A stretch of DNA of 7,012 nt from CAZVPF01 sp964628195 (GCA_964628195.1 CAZVPF010000083.1:1-7012), one strand, 5' to 3'; numbered from the stretch's first letter, positions 1-7,006 are shown. Translations and numbers: made by a program. Notes: generated from the sequence alone by a model not told the origin.

Positions 1-56
1 GGTGGCTGGTTTTAACCTGCAAATTACTGGCTGGTTTTAACCCGCAAATTGACACA
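1..56. mobile_element. Terminus of a probable IS21-family insertion sequence (element continues off the left edge)
   Basis: Read inward on the minus strand, the end begins TGTCAATTTGCGGG (from 54) or TGTG (from 56). It carries two copies of a GGTTAAAACCAGCC-type block spaced 25 bp apart. IS21-family ends are known for a TG...CA border and several internal repeats of this kind that act as transposase sites. No transposase gene is in the window, so the family call rests on end structure alone. The exact border (54 or 56) and the target duplication cannot be fixed without the other end. The neighbouring gene frame is cut here, which supports an insertion rather than a native intergenic repeat. 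Confidence 0.62.
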
Positions 57-1429
57 CTTACTCTGAGTCCATATTGAAAAATAGGTAATTTTGTATGCCA
101 ATCCAGGCCTATTGGATAGCTTTCCGGAAAAGTCGGCTCGGGGAGATTTTTCGTGAAATACTCAACTTTTATAGTCGAATCAATATTCTTAAAAAAATCT
201 TTCAGATACTCAAGATGAAGCAACTGGTCAGTTTGATATACCGTCATCGCATCAACGCCAGCCTCATACTGTTTATGCGCCAGTTCATACACTGGTTGAG
301 GATCATAGAAACCGTCGTTATTAAACTTTCCACTTACCTTCAGGTTTTTGCTTCCTATTCCCCCCATACAGTACTTGCGGTAGCATCGTGATAACTGCAC
401 GAGATAATTGGTGTGCAGTTTTGGGTCTTCTTTTGTTATAGGGAAAGGACTTAACATAATACCGTCTATAAGATCTTCCTGCATCCACCTTTCAATATCT
501 ATACCATAAGCCAGTAAAAGCCACTCGGCACTGTCGGGTATTCTTGCAATTACAGGACAAGATTTACCTATCTCTTCTTCCTGTTTTCTAACTTTACCTC
601 TTAGTTCCTGCATGAATGAAGTCAAAATATCTGCTCTATGTTGGAACCAAACGCGATAATCCTCTTTATTATCCGAGTTGATAACCCTGGGGTCAATACC
701 GACCTTGCTAATAAATGGCTCAACCACAGTTTTATGATAAAGTAATATCGGAATCTGCCGGCAGTAATCCAGAACTAACGCATCCACTCCTTTTCGTTGA
801 ATTTCTAAGACAATGTCAAGACGCTCTTTTCTCACTTCAGCTATAGCATAGCAAAGCTTTTGCTTGACAGTTTTGCCCAACTTGCTTTTTTCATAGTACT
901 CCGGGTGCTCTACTGCAAACTTGCTGATTAGCCCCATGTGAGTCTTTTTGCCATAATTTCGGTTCATGGTCAATCTTCCCATTATGGGAATCTTCTTTTC
1001 GTGACAATAATCCACCGCGAAACTGATTGGGCAAACATCCTCGATAACTCTGGCTACGAAAGACCAGTCCTTACCTCCTATTGTGGTATCCAGTTCGCAG
1101 TAACGTGTAGTATTTGCTAATTCTGACTGATATGCTATCGTCGACCTGCCTGCGTTCCAGATTATGAAATCAATATCATTCTCGATATGCATATCGATTA
1201 TGTCTTTAAGAAGCTTTTTTGAATCTTCAGGAGGCATAACATCATAAGCGACAAACCACGTAAACCATTCACTAATTCCGCCGACAGGTTTGTTTCCGTT
1301 TTCTTGATCGTATTTTAAAAGTTCCATGAGCTTTTGGCGACCAGACTGGGCATGTGTAATATTGCCCGGTAAAAAAAATAAACATAAGAATATAATATAA
1401 AGATAATTGAAAATTTTATTAGTCTTCAT
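1..1429 (-). CDS. Secreted TIM-barrel, glycosyl-hydrolase-like protein (GHL10-like), 3' part lost to an IS insertion
   Basis: The frame starts at ATG 1429 and stays open for 476 codons to the window edge. An AGGA (1438-1441) lies 8 nt upstream of the start. Residues 1-28 form a signal peptide: KTNK, a hydrophobic stretch over about 8-20, then a probable cut after THAQ. The body has the pattern of secreted barrel proteins annotated as family-10-like glycosyl hydrolases: GISEWFTWF near 51-59, FAVDYCHEKKIPIMGRLTMN around 137-156, GVDALVLDYCRQ at 214-224 (candidate acidic site D221), and IARIPDSAEWLLLAYGIDIE around 294-313. Native sequence ends near residue 457; the last ~19 codons are IS DNA. 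It probably acts outside the cytoplasm on a glycan, but substrate and catalytic activity are not visible. It starts 68 bp after the symporter stop with no terminator between, so it is likely the last gene of the operon. Confidence 0.72.
   Translation of the reverse strand, partial: MKTNKIFNYLYIIFLCLFFLPGNITHAQSGRQKLMELLKYDQENGNKPVGGISEWFTWFVAYDVMPPEDSKKLLKDIIDMHIENDIDFIIWNAGRSTIAYQSELANTTRYCELDTTIGGKDWSFVARVIEDVCPISFAVDYCHEKKIPIMGRLTMNRNYGKKTHMGLISKFAVEHPEYYEKSKLGKTVKQKLCYAIAEVRKERLDIVLEIQRKGVDALVLDYCRQIPILLYHKTVVEPFISKVGIDPRVINSDNKEDYRVWFQHRADILTSFMQELRGKVRKQEEEIGKSCPVIARIPDSAEWLLLAYGIDIERWMQEDLIDGIMLSPFPITKEDPKLHTNYLVQLSRCYRKYCMGGIGSKNLKVSGKFNNDGFYDPQPVYELAHKQYEAGVDAMTVYQTDQLLHLEYLKDFFKNIDSTIKVEYFTKNLPEPTFPESYPIGLDWHTKLPIFQYGLRVSVSICGLKPASNLQVKTSH
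3..50. repeat. Two 23-bp direct repeats, 25-bp period
   Basis: Positions 3-25 and 28-50 both read TGGCTGGTTTTAACC, then T/C, then GCAAATT. The only mismatch is position 18 (t) against 43 (c). A 2-bp spacer separates the units and the second runs straight into GACA at the presumed IS border. The spacing fits end-repeats bound by an IS21-type transposase. Confidence 0.85.
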
Positions 1430-1497
1430 ATGAATTTTCCTGTCCAAAAAGTAATGTGGCTTCATTTTATTTCATCTCAAGATACCCGCGCGGTAAA

Positions 1498-3684
1498 TCA
1501 TGCACCAAAAGAAAGCAGGAAAAACAGAAGGAGTAAAACGCCGACTACTCCAAGTATGGAAGACAAAAAGCCGATGATATCGGTTTTATTCCATTTATAT
1601 AACTCCCAGTTTGAGCCGGGAAATAACTTCCTTTGTTCAAAAAGTTCCGGGTTCTTATAAGCCTCAGATAATTTCTGCCGATCTTCCAGGGGATCGGTAT
1701 TTACAGTAATTTTCATTTTCGTAAAAAAGCGATCAAGCCTCGCTTTTTCGTCAGGTTTAGTAAACATAGAAACGATAATTAGTATTAAAAACGGAGTAAA
1801 AGTTCGGACGACAATTCTTATTGTCTCATTCAGTGCATAACGATTCCGAGAAAGATCAAAACCTAATTTATCAATAAATATAAGTTCCAGATTTAGCATT
1901 CCTTTTCCAATGTGCTGGCCATTTTCAGAAACCAACAGGCCTTTAGTCCAAAAAATCGAACGGCTGGGAAGAATAATTGTTTTCTGAAATTTTTCACCTA
2001 CCTGCAATGATTCCGGCCTCGACGAAAGCAACCTTTGTTCCTCCGGCAATTTCTGCCACACCAGTATGTCTTTTTCTCTCTGTTCGACATCCATATACCG
2101 CGCAGTGTTTTCAAAAGTAATTGTTTCGGCCTGAGTCGTTTTCAATAGATACTTATCCGTTCTTAGTGAAGACCAAATCTGCGGAATAACCAAAGGCAGC
2201 ACAAAAAATAAAATACTCGTCAAAATTATTGAGGTCCATGCACCGAACTTATTAGCTTTTCGCCATTTCATCCCGAGCCAAAAACTTGCAGCTACCATTA
2301 CATTCAGTTCCCACATAAACTTCAGAATCTGCAGGATAGTATCAAACTGAATAGCTATCAAAGCACCGCCGATCACAACAACTGCACCAATGACCCGACC
2401 AACTAATACATAATGAGCTTCGTTTTTATTAGGCATGATTAAGCGATACAAATTATGTGTTAATAAACTTGAACAGGTTATCATTAAACAGTCAGCCGTG
2501 CTCATTAGGGCGGCCATTAAACAGGCGATCATCAATCCGACAAGGCCAATATTCAAGGGTCCCAGCAAATCCAGCGTTGCATAGCCCCATACTAAATCAG
2601 GGTTACGAACAATGTCATGATATAAAACGATAGCAATTAATGCGAAAAAACCCCAGAAAACAGTAACCACACGTTTCATAAAGTTGCCTGTAACAAAGCC
2701 AAATCGACACTCATATTCACCTTTAGCCGAACCTGTTGCCACTAATGAATTAGGCTGTATTACGACATTAATTGTAGCCATAACTGAGAGTGCTATAATA
2801 TAATACCATGTAAAATCCATTGAAGCAGGTGAACCGAATACTTGGAATAAAGACTCCGGCAACTCTGCGTGTACAGTCTGCATGGCATCCAGCGGTGTGG
2901 AACCGCCATATATTGAATTGATTTTTGCCCAGCCGAATGGAATAAGCGCTAACGAAAGAATTATTATAAATACACCTTGAATTGTGTCAGTAAGAAAAGC
3001 TGCTTCCAGCCCTCCCAAAACTGCATAAATAATAACAATAAAGCATACGATCCAAATGAGAACATTTTGATTAATGTGGGAAAAGAATTTGGAAGGATTT
3101 CTATGTGCCAATTCCGCCAATCGATCTTTTTCGACATCAGCAAGAGAAGAATAATTTTTCGAACTTAGTTTGTCAAGTTCTTCGGCAAGTTTGTATTCTG
3201 CCGCCTGTTCTTCTGTTAATTCACTGACCTGTTTGGGGGCAAGCGCCAAAACAGTTTTTGTCATTGCACTAAAACCGACAGAAATAATTGCCATCATGCC
3301 GATTGAACCTATTACAGCATAAACTGCCGCCATTTTTTTGGAACCATATCTTTCTTCAAAAAAGTCTCCAAGGGTCAGCAACCTCAGTCGTCTCATCCAG
3401 GGCATTACCATCCAGTATAACGGGGTGGCAAAAAGATAAAGCAAAGAAGCCCAGATACCGCCAGCACCATTTGAATACGTAGCCATCGTAACGCCTACAC
3501 AAGTATCAGCGGAGGTTCCCTGCCCAAAAGCAGCAAAGGTCTGAATGAATTTACCAAAACGGCGGCCAGCGAGAAAATAATCCTCCTGATTTGAAATCCT
3601 TCTCATCGACCAGATGCCGATAAAAATTATTACGACAAAATAAAATACTATTACAAGCAAATCAATAATTGATAGTCCATACAT
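1498..3684 (-). CDS. Sodium:solute symporter family (SSF/SLC5) permease with large extra C-terminal region
   Basis: A 728-residue inner-membrane protein that would import a small solute, plausibly a sugar, with Na+. Family marks are the N-terminal helix at 6-26 followed by DYFLAGRR (35-42), GQGTSAD (54-60), TLGDFFEERYG (104-114), the GGLEAAFLTDTIQG block (224-237) and AALMSTADCLM (391-401). The STAD of that last block is where helix-8 Ser/Thr residues bind Na+ in characterised members. Typical members are about 500-600 residues. This one has a charged insert at about 150-200, a soluble segment at about 505-620, a helix at 624-641, a KPDEKARLDRFFTKM tail and a final helix at 702-725. ATG 3684 is supported by AAGGA (3693-3697) 8 nt upstream. 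It lies between the methyltransferase-like gene and the secreted barrel gene, suggesting uptake of what the latter releases. The substrate is unknown. Confidence 0.9.
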   Translation of the reverse strand: MYGLSIIDLLVIVFYFVVIIFIGIWSMRRISNQEDYFLAGRRFGKFIQTFAAFGQGTSADTCVGVTMATYSNGAGGIWASLLYLFATPLYWMVMPWMRRLRLLTLGDFFEERYGSKKMAAVYAVIGSIGMMAIISVGFSAMTKTVLALAPKQVSELTEEQAAEYKLAEELDKLSSKNYSSLADVEKDRLAELAHRNPSKFFSHINQNVLIWIVCFIVIIYAVLGGLEAAFLTDTIQGVFIIILSLALIPFGWAKINSIYGGSTPLDAMQTVHAELPESLFQVFGSPASMDFTWYYIIALSVMATINVVIQPNSLVATGSAKGEYECRFGFVTGNFMKRVVTVFWGFFALIAIVLYHDIVRNPDLVWGYATLDLLGPLNIGLVGLMIACLMAALMSTADCLMITCSSLLTHNLYRLIMPNKNEAHYVLVGRVIGAVVVIGGALIAIQFDTILQILKFMWELNVMVAASFWLGMKWRKANKFGAWTSIILTSILFFVLPLVIPQIWSSLRTDKYLLKTTQAETITFENTARYMDVEQREKDILVWQKLPEEQRLLSSRPESLQVGEKFQKTIILPSRSIFWTKGLLVSENGQHIGKGMLNLELIFIDKLGFDLSRNRYALNETIRIVVRTFTPFLILIIVSMFTKPDEKARLDRFFTKMKITVNTDPLEDRQKLSEAYKNPELFEQRKLFPGSNWELYKWNKTDIIGFLSSILGVVGVLLLLFFLLSFGA

Positions 3685-3880
3685 CTAAAATATCCTTGTA
3701 CCATTGCCATAGAAGATTATATCAAATACAATCATTATTTCGACTTTCAAATTACAAATTGAACTCGTAGCAACTAAACATAATTTAATCGATTTGATTG
3801 AATAATATTTTCAACTTTTTTTCAGCAAAATCTACATTTTCTTTCTTATATAAAATAAGTGATACAATTTAAGAGGGCGT
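3685..3880. other. 196-bp AT-rich spacer between methyltransferase-like and symporter genes
   Basis: It holds the symporter ribosome binding site (3693-3697) and the extended -10 candidate above. I see no G+C-rich hairpin followed by a T-run on the minus strand, so nothing here clearly stops transcription from the upstream gene. No small ORF with a ribosome binding site is evident. Confidence 0.6.
3716..3724 (-). promoter_or_regulatory. Candidate extended -10 promoter for the symporter gene
   Basis: The minus strand reads TGATATAAT: a perfect TATAAT at 3716-3721 with a TG one base upstream. No good -35 lies at 16-18 bp. A start near 3709 would give a leader of about 25 nt containing the AAGGA site. 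The 196-bp gap from the methyltransferase gene leaves room for a separate promoter. It is AT-rich, so a chance match is quite possible. Confidence 0.35.
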
Positions 3881-5095
3881 TTATTTATTCCCGGCCGTAA
3901 GAGAGTCAGCGTGTTTAGTTAATTTTTGAGGCTTTATCTCATTAATTTGTGATTGAATATCCTCAGCCCCGGTCTTGACTAAATCATGTATCTTTTTATA
4001 AACATATTCTTGTTCTTCAGGGCGATCGCAATATGTTACAAGAATCAGTTTCATATCTTTACGCCAAAGGAGCTTGAAATTTTTAAGAATTATTTCAGGA
4101 TTGCCAACAATTCGAGCATTCAGTGTTATTCCCGTCCCCTCAAAAACATTTGCCATTTCTTCAGCATCATTAGGCGAAGGGTCTGTGCAGCCCCCAAATG
4201 CACCATCAGCCATCTTCAAACCGGGAATACTACGTATAGTTGTTGCTAAATGTGTCCAATTTCCACAGGAGTGAAAAACTGGACCGGAGAAAGATTCTGC
4301 CATTTTAAGCATTGCGGGCATGGCTACTTGTTTATATTGAGAAGGTGAAAGCATAAGCATGTAGTCATCACTCATTCCCAATCCTTCAAAAAAACGGCTT
4401 GACGCAAATCCATGACCGGGCTTTACAAGATTGGAACCTATGAGTTCAAGCTGCTCATCAATAAATTCTTTTATCACAATAGCTGTTTTCAGTAATAGTT
4501 TTCGAACAGAATCAGGGTCGTCCATAAGATCCATAAGGAAGGTATTAATACCTATCATGTCAGCAACTACATTAAGGGGTGATTGTACATCTGTAAGCGA
4601 TATAGGCAATCTGCCTTTAGTCTTATCTAAAAAGTACTCTATGGTATTTAAAGTATATCGCCCGATATTAGTTTTTGATATCTGCTTAACCGGATAGGAC
4701 AAAGCCTCCTTTACACTGTTAAAAATAGGTTTTATAACTGGTGCTTGACCTTCAAGCCAATGATATTCCGCATCGAATGCACTCGCTGCTATTCCGATTC
4801 CATACCAAGGCTCAAGAAAATTAGGTATATCGGTTTTATAAACCAGACTTTTTTGCAATGCCCCGAGTTGAAGTTTAAGCGATCTCTCCATATCACGACA
4901 GCCGTATGAAAATACTTCTTTAACACGGAATCTTCTATAAACTGCAATACCAGCTTTACACTCGTGAAATGACAAGCAAAAAGGAGATAATTTAGCTTCA
5001 TGATTTTCATAAGCCTCGAAATCAAATGATTCAGGAGGCAAAGGCTCTACTTTGGTGGCCTGGACGTCTGGATTCAAATTGTCGTATATTTCCAT
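3881..5095 (-). CDS. Uroporphyrinogen decarboxylase superfamily protein, MtaA-like (probable corrinoid-dependent methyltransferase)
   Basis: A 404-residue cytoplasmic protein of the UroD/MtaA fold. Key marks are HSCGN at 275-279, with a further Cys in VTYCDRPEEQ (C356). Together they give the His-x-Cys ... Cys zinc-ligand pattern of MtaA/MtbA methylcobamide transferases. LTDVQSPLNVVADMIG (167-182) is the usual UroD-superfamily core segment. The RQAGR motif of true HemE is not seen, so haem synthesis is unlikely. An upstream in-frame ATG exists (5131), but ATG 5095 is preferred because AAGGA (5101-5105) sits 5 nt before it. Relatives are common in planctomycete/lentisphaerote carbohydrate loci with unproven roles. 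Between a sugar-type regulator and a symporter, a role in removing methyl groups from an imported compound is conceivable. No corrinoid-binding partner is in the window. Confidence 0.85.
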   Translation of the reverse strand: MEIYDNLNPDVQATKVEPLPPESFDFEAYENHEAKLSPFCLSFHECKAGIAVYRRFRVKEVFSYGCRDMERSLKLQLGALQKSLVYKTDIPNFLEPWYGIGIAASAFDAEYHWLEGQAPVIKPIFNSVKEALSYPVKQISKTNIGRYTLNTIEYFLDKTKGRLPISLTDVQSPLNVVADMIGINTFLMDLMDDPDSVRKLLLKTAIVIKEFIDEQLELIGSNLVKPGHGFASSRFFEGLGMSDDYMLMLSPSQYKQVAMPAMLKMAESFSGPVFHSCGNWTHLATTIRSIPGLKMADGAFGGCTDPSPNDAEEMANVFEGTGITLNARIVGNPEIILKNFKLLWRKDMKLILVTYCDRPEEQEYVYKKIHDLVKTGAEDIQSQINEIKPQKLTKHADSLTAGNK

Positions 5096-5100
5096 AATTT

Positions 5101-5105
5101 TCCTT
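5101..5105 (-). promoter_or_regulatory. Ribosome binding site deciding the methyltransferase start
   Basis: AAGGA on the minus strand, 5 nt before ATG 5095. The alternative in-frame ATG at 5131 has no comparable site in front of it and would add a basic 12-residue segment (KFSANVLKRKI) that looks like leader translated by chance. Confidence 0.75.
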
Positions 5106-5135
5106 TTTAAAACATTTGCCGAAAATTTCAAATCG

Positions 5136-5147
5136 TGCTAAATAGCA
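5136..5147. promoter_or_regulatory. Inverted repeat TGCT-N4-AGCA in the methyltransferase leader, candidate operator
   Basis: TGCTAAATAGCA on the plus strand, with TCG outside the left arm and CGA outside the right arm offset by two bases. It falls about 5-16 nt after the start point predicted from the promoter at 5159-5186, where a repressor could block transcription. It is short, so it could be chance. Confidence 0.3.
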
Positions 5148-5158
5148 TACGACTTCTT

Positions 5159-5186
5159 TTTATATTTTGATAAATGAATAACACAA
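5159..5186 (-). promoter_or_regulatory. Candidate promoter of the methyltransferase-symporter-secreted protein operon
   Basis: The minus strand has TTGTGT (5181-5186), a 16-bp spacer, and TATAAA (5159-5164). The -10 matches 5 of 6 consensus bases and the -35 is weak, as expected for an activator-dependent promoter. The start would be near 5152, giving a leader of about 57 nt. A perfect palindrome lies 6 bp upstream of the -35. Confidence 0.45.
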
Positions 5187-5192
5187 AAGAAA

Positions 5193-5206
5193 TGCCATAT
5201 ATGGCA
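5193..5206. promoter_or_regulatory. Perfect 14-bp palindrome, candidate regulator-binding site
   Basis: TGCCATATATGGCA is a perfect two-fold palindrome in the 168-bp gap between regulator and methyltransferase genes, just upstream of the candidate -35 box. The position suits an activator. XylR-type AraC proteins more often bind direct repeats, so the binding protein may be another factor. Confidence 0.5.
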
Positions 5207-5263
5207 AAAGATTTGTAAAATATAGAAGCTTTGGCTTATATTTTCAGGTTACGCCAAATAAAA

Positions 5264-6442
5264 CTAAGCATTGGTGTACTGCTGACGATATTTGCCCGGA
5301 GATATACCTTTATGACGAAAAAAATACCCCCCTAATTGGGCAGAGTCACTAAAGTGACATTCATAAGCAATCTTTGATAATGGCATATTAGTGGTTCGTA
5401 AAAGTTCACAAATTTTTTCAATACGCAACCTTGTAATCTCAAGGTGCACGGTTCTGCCAATTGATTTGACAAATTTATCATCTAAATTACGACGGGAAAT
5501 CATTACTTGATCAACAACATCGTTGACAGTAATGTCATAGGCAATATTTTTTTTAATAAAATGCAATGCATCTAATACATGTGAATTGGTAACTGCCATA
5601 AAATCTGTAGATCGCCTTGATACTATATGGGTGGATTTGATTTCAACCTCTTTTGGGTTATTTAAGTTTTCTTTCATAACAGAATCGAGTAAAGAAGCGC
5701 CATCGAATCCAGCTCTTTGAGCATCGCGGGCTATACTTGACAATGAAGGAGTGCAAAGTTCACAGATACATTCATTATTATTTACTCCTATAACAGCTAT
5801 TTCTTCGGGAACTTTGATACCTAACTGATGACAGCATTGCAGCAGCATCATTCCAAAATCATCGTTGCATGCCATAATACCAATCGGTTTAGGAAGTTCT
5901 TCAAGCCAACGTGAAAGTAAAATTAAATTTCTTTCAAAAAAACCTTCATTCTTTATATTGCTTGATTCAAATGTATTGACTTGAAATCCGAATTTTGAAA
6001 GGTTGGAAACAAATCCTTGCCTTCTCTCCGCAGACCATTTCAGCCCTTCAAATCCATAAAAAGCAAAATTTTGTAAGCCCAGCGATCTAAGATGTTCGGC
6101 TGCCATAGAAGAAATTAAATTATTATCGCTGACAATATTAATAGCTCCTTTTATGTTTTCATTAGTTCCTTTCGCGAGAACGGGAACTTTCGTTTCATGA
6201 ATAAATTTTTCGATTAACCTATGTTGACTTATTGGCAGATTCAAACAGACTATGCCGTCAACATGCATTTTTTCTAAACGTTTCTTATTATATAAAGGGG
6301 CTTGAAAGATATAGTTAGAAAGGTCTTTCTCAATCAGCCACGGACCGGACTGCTTTACATATTGGGAAATACCCAAAAGGATTTCATGTGATAACTTGAT
6401 TCGAGTGTCAATTAAAAAAAGGACATGCGGCATTCTTTGCAT
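5264..6442 (-). CDS. XylR-type AraC-family transcriptional regulator with LacI-like sensor domain
   Basis: A 392-residue cytoplasmic DNA-binding protein, the same size as E. coli XylR. Residues 5-275 form a periplasmic-binding-protein-like ligand domain: HVLFLID at 6-12, IVCLNLP at 64-70, the hinge-region block IGIMACNDDFGMMLLQ (187-202), VPEEIAVIGVNNNE (211-224), then CTPSLSSI (230-237). Residues about 287-388 are the AraC two-helix-turn-helix domain: TVNDVVDQVMISRRNLDDKF, then PLSKIAYECHFSDSAQLGGYF and the closing GISPGKYRQQY. Such proteins usually activate or repress a neighbouring sugar gene set when the sensor binds sugar. Its ligand cannot be read from sequence, so xylose should not be assumed. 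ATG 6442 is favoured over the in-frame ATG at 6433 because AAGG (6449-6452) is 6 nt upstream. It is 168 bp upstream of the methyltransferase start. Confidence 0.92.
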   Translation of the reverse strand: MQRMPHVLFLIDTRIKLSHEILLGISQYVKQSGPWLIEKDLSNYIFQAPLYNKKRLEKMHVDGIVCLNLPISQHRLIEKFIHETKVPVLAKGTNENIKGAINIVSDNNLISSMAAEHLRSLGLQNFAFYGFEGLKWSAERRQGFVSNLSKFGFQVNTFESSNIKNEGFFERNLILLSRWLEELPKPIGIMACNDDFGMMLLQCCHQLGIKVPEEIAVIGVNNNECICELCTPSLSSIARDAQRAGFDGASLLDSVMKENLNNPKEVEIKSTHIVSRRSTDFMAVTNSHVLDALHFIKKNIAYDITVNDVVDQVMISRRNLDDKFVKSIGRTVHLEITRLRIEKICELLRTTNMPLSKIAYECHFSDSAQLGGYFFRHKGISPGKYRQQYTNA

Positions 6443-6459
6443 AAAAGACCTTTAATAAA

Positions 6460-6488
6460 ATAATAACATAAATGTAGCTTTTCTACAA
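6460..6488 (-). promoter_or_regulatory. Candidate promoter of the regulator gene
   Basis: TTGTAG (6483-6488), 17-bp spacer, TATTAT (6460-6465) preceded by TGT, making an extended -10. Transcription would begin near 6453, leaving only about 11 nt before ATG 6442, almost filled by the AAGG site. That short leader is unusual but workable. Confidence 0.45.
6473..6487. promoter_or_regulatory. Inverted repeat TGTAG-N5-CTACA within the regulator promoter
   Basis: Perfect 5-bp arms around CTTTT, overlapping the -35 and spacer of the regulator's candidate promoter. The position would allow autoregulation. The arms are short. Confidence 0.3.
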
Positions 6489-6601
6489 TATCGTCCTAAC
6501 CTGGACAAGATTGATTATAAATAAACCCAGGCATTCACGGGCAGTCTTGCGATTAAAATTGTCTTCGACAGTTGCTGTAACTTCATCAACTCGGGCATTA
6601 T

Positions 6602-6617
6602 GTTAATAACTATTAAC
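6602..6617. repeat. 16-bp inverted repeat GTTAATA-AC-TATTAAC
   Basis: Perfect 7-bp arms with a 2-bp centre, 160 bp upstream of the regulator start codon. This shape suits a dimeric DNA-binding protein. Being AT-rich and away from the nearest promoter, its role is open. Confidence 0.45.
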
Positions 6618-6834
6618 CTGCCCCATTTCCGTATTCACAACTAAACGAAAATCTGACGCCCGATGTTTGGTCAAATCCAGAAAGCCGTGATTTGCTGAAA
6701 AGAGCATTTCAAAAACATCTTCTTCAATCATATCCCACAATACCGAAGTTGAAAACCAATCTCCTCTATATTGAGGTAAACAGGAAGCATTCCGTTTATA
6801 TCAATTGTTAACCATAATATGCCTTTCAGCGCAA

Positions 6835-6863
6835 ATTATAACACATGCCCAATGCAAATTCAA
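6835..6863 (-). promoter_or_regulatory. Strong-looking sigma-70-type promoter far upstream of the regulator
   Basis: TTGAAT (6858-6863), exactly 17 bp, then perfect TATAAT (6835-6840) with an upstream TG (extended -10). Transcription would start near 6828 and run toward the regulator, giving a leader of about 385 nt. No confident gene follows directly, so it drives either a long leader, a small RNA or a decayed gene. Confidence 0.45.
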
Positions 6864-6943
6864 TTTCATACCAACAGCACTATATAATTCAAAAGCCCAT
6901 CCGTTATTTTTCGAGTAGAAATAGGTGCGTGTTGGACATCGGG

Positions 6944-7006
6944 AAATTCGGCAAAACCTCACCTCGACAGAAACCTTGACAGAATTGGCGCATTTTGCCG
7001 GAATTT
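6944..7006. repeat. Imperfect long inverted repeat at the right edge
   Basis: AAATTCGGCAAAA (6944-6956) pairs with TTTTGCCGGAATTT (6993-7006); the arms differ only by one extra C/G. The 36-nt loop holds a 12-bp tandem duplication. This could be a dispersed intergenic repeat or the tip of a mobile element that continues to the right. It has no T-run that would make it a terminator. Confidence 0.6.
6961..6984. repeat. Tandem duplication of a 12-bp unit
   Basis: ACCTCGACAGAA (6961-6972) is followed directly by ACCTTGACAGAA (6973-6984), 11 of 12 bases identical. It sits in the loop of the inverted repeat at 6944-7006. In the stop-poor minus-strand frame it would read SVKV-SVEV. Confidence 0.8.

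Noticed and set aside
95..391. Plus-strand ORF of 98 codons
   Set aside because: It lies antisense within the secreted barrel-protein gene, which has a signal peptide, family-like motifs and a ribosome binding site. This is a shadow frame.
1486..1493. CCGCGCGG palindrome between symporter and barrel-protein genes
   Set aside because: It is only 8 bp with no loop or T-run, so not a terminator; too short to call an operator.
3705..3711. TGCCATA before the symporter as a half-site of the 14-bp palindrome
   Set aside because: The same seven bases occur several times inside coding sequence in this window, so the match is not informative.
3986..4274. Overlapping plus-strand ORFs of 87 and 66 codons
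   Set aside because: Antisense to the conserved HSCGN region of the methyltransferase; no ribosome binding site or recognisable protein features.
4789..5025. Minus-strand 78-codon ORF
   Set aside because: It is fully inside the methyltransferase gene in another frame, while the long frame carries the family motifs.
3881..5095. Annotation as HemE (haem uroporphyrinogen decarboxylase)
   Set aside because: The RQAGR-type N-terminal motif is absent and a zinc-type HxC...C pattern is present; the context is carbohydrate-like rather than tetrapyrrole synthesis.
5230..5258. TTTGGC-N17-GCCAAA after the regulator stop as a terminator
   Set aside because: Six-base-pair stem, long loop and no clear T-run on the minus strand; too weak to call. 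It could equally be a binding site.
6603..6731. A 42-residue minus-strand ORF beginning MIEEDVFEML
   Set aside because: There is no usable ribosome binding site and the frame extends upstream of the ATG with protein-like sequence, so it is treated as part of the possible decayed frame rather than a small gene.
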